From positions 1 through 25,555 of the forward strand of contig NZ_CALIMS010000054.1 in the NCBI RefSeq assembly GCF_938045345.1: a stretch of DNA of 25,555 nt. The letters run 5' to 3'. Source of the stretch: an uncultured Campylobacter sp. GTDB taxonomy: Bacteria; Campylobacterota; Campylobacteria; Campylobacterales; Campylobacteraceae. Made by a program: the position numbers and the translations under genes. The notes under the pieces are model-generated. The model did not search any database. It was given only the letters and a program-made list of their open reading frames with translations, and was not told the origin of the DNA. Below are positions 24,795-25,555 of the stretch, one piece after another (within the stretch, counting starts at the first letter, position 1; every line of letters starts with the position of its first letter).

Positions 24795-25555
24795 TTACTC
24801 GGTCTTGGCTGCATCCCACGCAAGGATCGTCTTACCCTCGGCGTCGGTCGCCACGTCGCCCATACCCATGATGTTGTAGCCGCAGTCGACGTAGTGCACC
24901 TCGCCGGTCACGCCGCTGGCTAGGTCGCTAAGCAGGTACATCGCGCTGTTGCCAACATCATGCGTCGTGACGTTGCGTTTTAGTGGGCTGTTTACCTCGT
25001 TGTAGCGTAAAATCATCCTAAAGTCGCCTATGCCGCTTGCCGCAAGCGTTTTGATCGGGCCTGCGCTGATGGCGTTCACGCGGATACCGCGCGCGCCAAG
25101 ATCGTGAGCTAGGTAGCGCACGGAGCTTTCAAGAGCCGCTTTTGCGACGCCCATAACGTTGTAGTGAGGCACGAATTTCGGCCCTCCAAGGTAGGTTAGC
25201 GTGAGCACCGAGCCGCCATCTTTTAGCACCGGCAGAACCGCGCGTGTGAGGCTTAGCAGCGAATAAACGCTCGTGCCCATCGCGATATCAAAGGCCTCTT
25301 TTGTAGTATTTACAAACTCGCCCTCTAGCGCTTCTTTGGGCGCGTAGGCCACCGCATGCACGACGAAATCTATCTCGCCAAGATCTGCTTTGATGCGATC
25401 TGCAAGCCCGTCCAGGTGAGCTTGGTTGTTTACGTCGAGCTCATAGACGAATTTGCTACCAAACTCCTCTGCGATCGGCTCTACGCGCTTTTTCAGAGCG
25501 TCGTTTAGGTAGGTAAACGCCATCTGCGCACCCTGGGCGTGACAAGCTTCGGCGA
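24795..25555 (-). CDS. fabI: FabI, enoyl-ACP reductase (5' end cut by window edge)
   Basis: NADH-dependent last step of the fatty acid elongation cycle. The frame is open to base 25555, where residues AEACHAQGAQMAFTYL precede the first internal Met; the real start with the GVANNKS-like NAD motif lies outside. Visible: DFVVHAVAYAPKEAL, the active-site block LTYLGGPKFVPHYNVMGVAK with Tyr, Tyr and Lys spaced as in FabI, AISAGPIKTLAASGI, and the C-terminal VTGEVHYVDCGYNIMGM. About 253 residues are in the window, so roughly 20 are missing. It ends 55 bp before the exonuclease gene. Confidence 0.95.
   Translation of the reverse strand, partial: AEACHAQGAQMAFTYLNDALKKRVEPIAEEFGSKFVYELDVNNQAHLDGLADRIKADLGEIDFVVHAVAYAPKEALEGEFVNTTKEAFDIAMGTSVYSLLSLTRAVLPVLKDGGSVLTLTYLGGPKFVPHYNVMGVAKAALESSVRYLAHDLGARGIRVNAISAGPIKTLAASGIGDFRMILRYNEVNSPLKRNVTTHDVGNSAMYLLSDLASGVTGEVHYVDCGYNIMGMGDVATDAEGKTILAWDAAKTE

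Overview
The window looks like a chromosomal piece of a Campylobacter species of the more GC-rich, oral type (C. gracilis, C. rectus or C. showae-like). The reasons are the gene content, which is an N-linked protein glycosylation (pgl) locus followed by prmA and ftsH as in C. jejuni, the many AAATTT-rich words, and a base composition richer in GC than C. jejuni. The species is inferred and not proven. Every convincing gene lies on the minus strand, so transcription runs from right to left.

Right part (25555 to about 22534): fabI (enoyl-ACP reductase, cut by the window edge), a PolB-type 3'-5' exonuclease with a large repeat insert, and an exported ATP-dependent DNA ligase. Middle part (22481 to 4288): the glycosylation locus. 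A TATAAT box just after the ligase stop codon probably drives it. It starts with galE/gne, then a variable module holding an MVF/MATE-type flippase, an Fe-S FrhB-like protein, a polysaccharide pyruvyl transferase, a GT4, a GT2 and a second GT4. After a 249-bp gap come pglJ, pglB, pglA, pglC, pglD, pglE and pglF. Left part: hisH, hisA, prmA and ftsH (cut by the window edge).

The pgl core makes UDP-N,N'-diacetylbacillosamine (PglF, PglE, PglD), loads it on undecaprenyl phosphate (PglC), adds sugars (PglA, PglJ, then the module's transferases), flips the lipid-linked glycan across the membrane and moves it to asparagine (PglB). Compared with C. jejuni, the ABC flippase PglK is missing and an MVF/MATE-type flippase stands in its place. 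The pyruvyl transferase and FrhB-like pair is extra, and pglG, wlaJ and cheY are absent, with hisH-hisA between pglF and prmA. This suggests a modified, possibly pyruvylated, N-glycan.

The most unusual signal is a family of codon-phased short repeats (AATT cores spaced mostly 9, 12, 15, 18 or 21 bases apart) that add Asn/Ser-rich stretches in frame to five unrelated proteins: HisH, PglB, the GT2, the FrhB-like protein and the exonuclease. They look like in-frame expansions placed in tolerant sites of otherwise intact enzymes.
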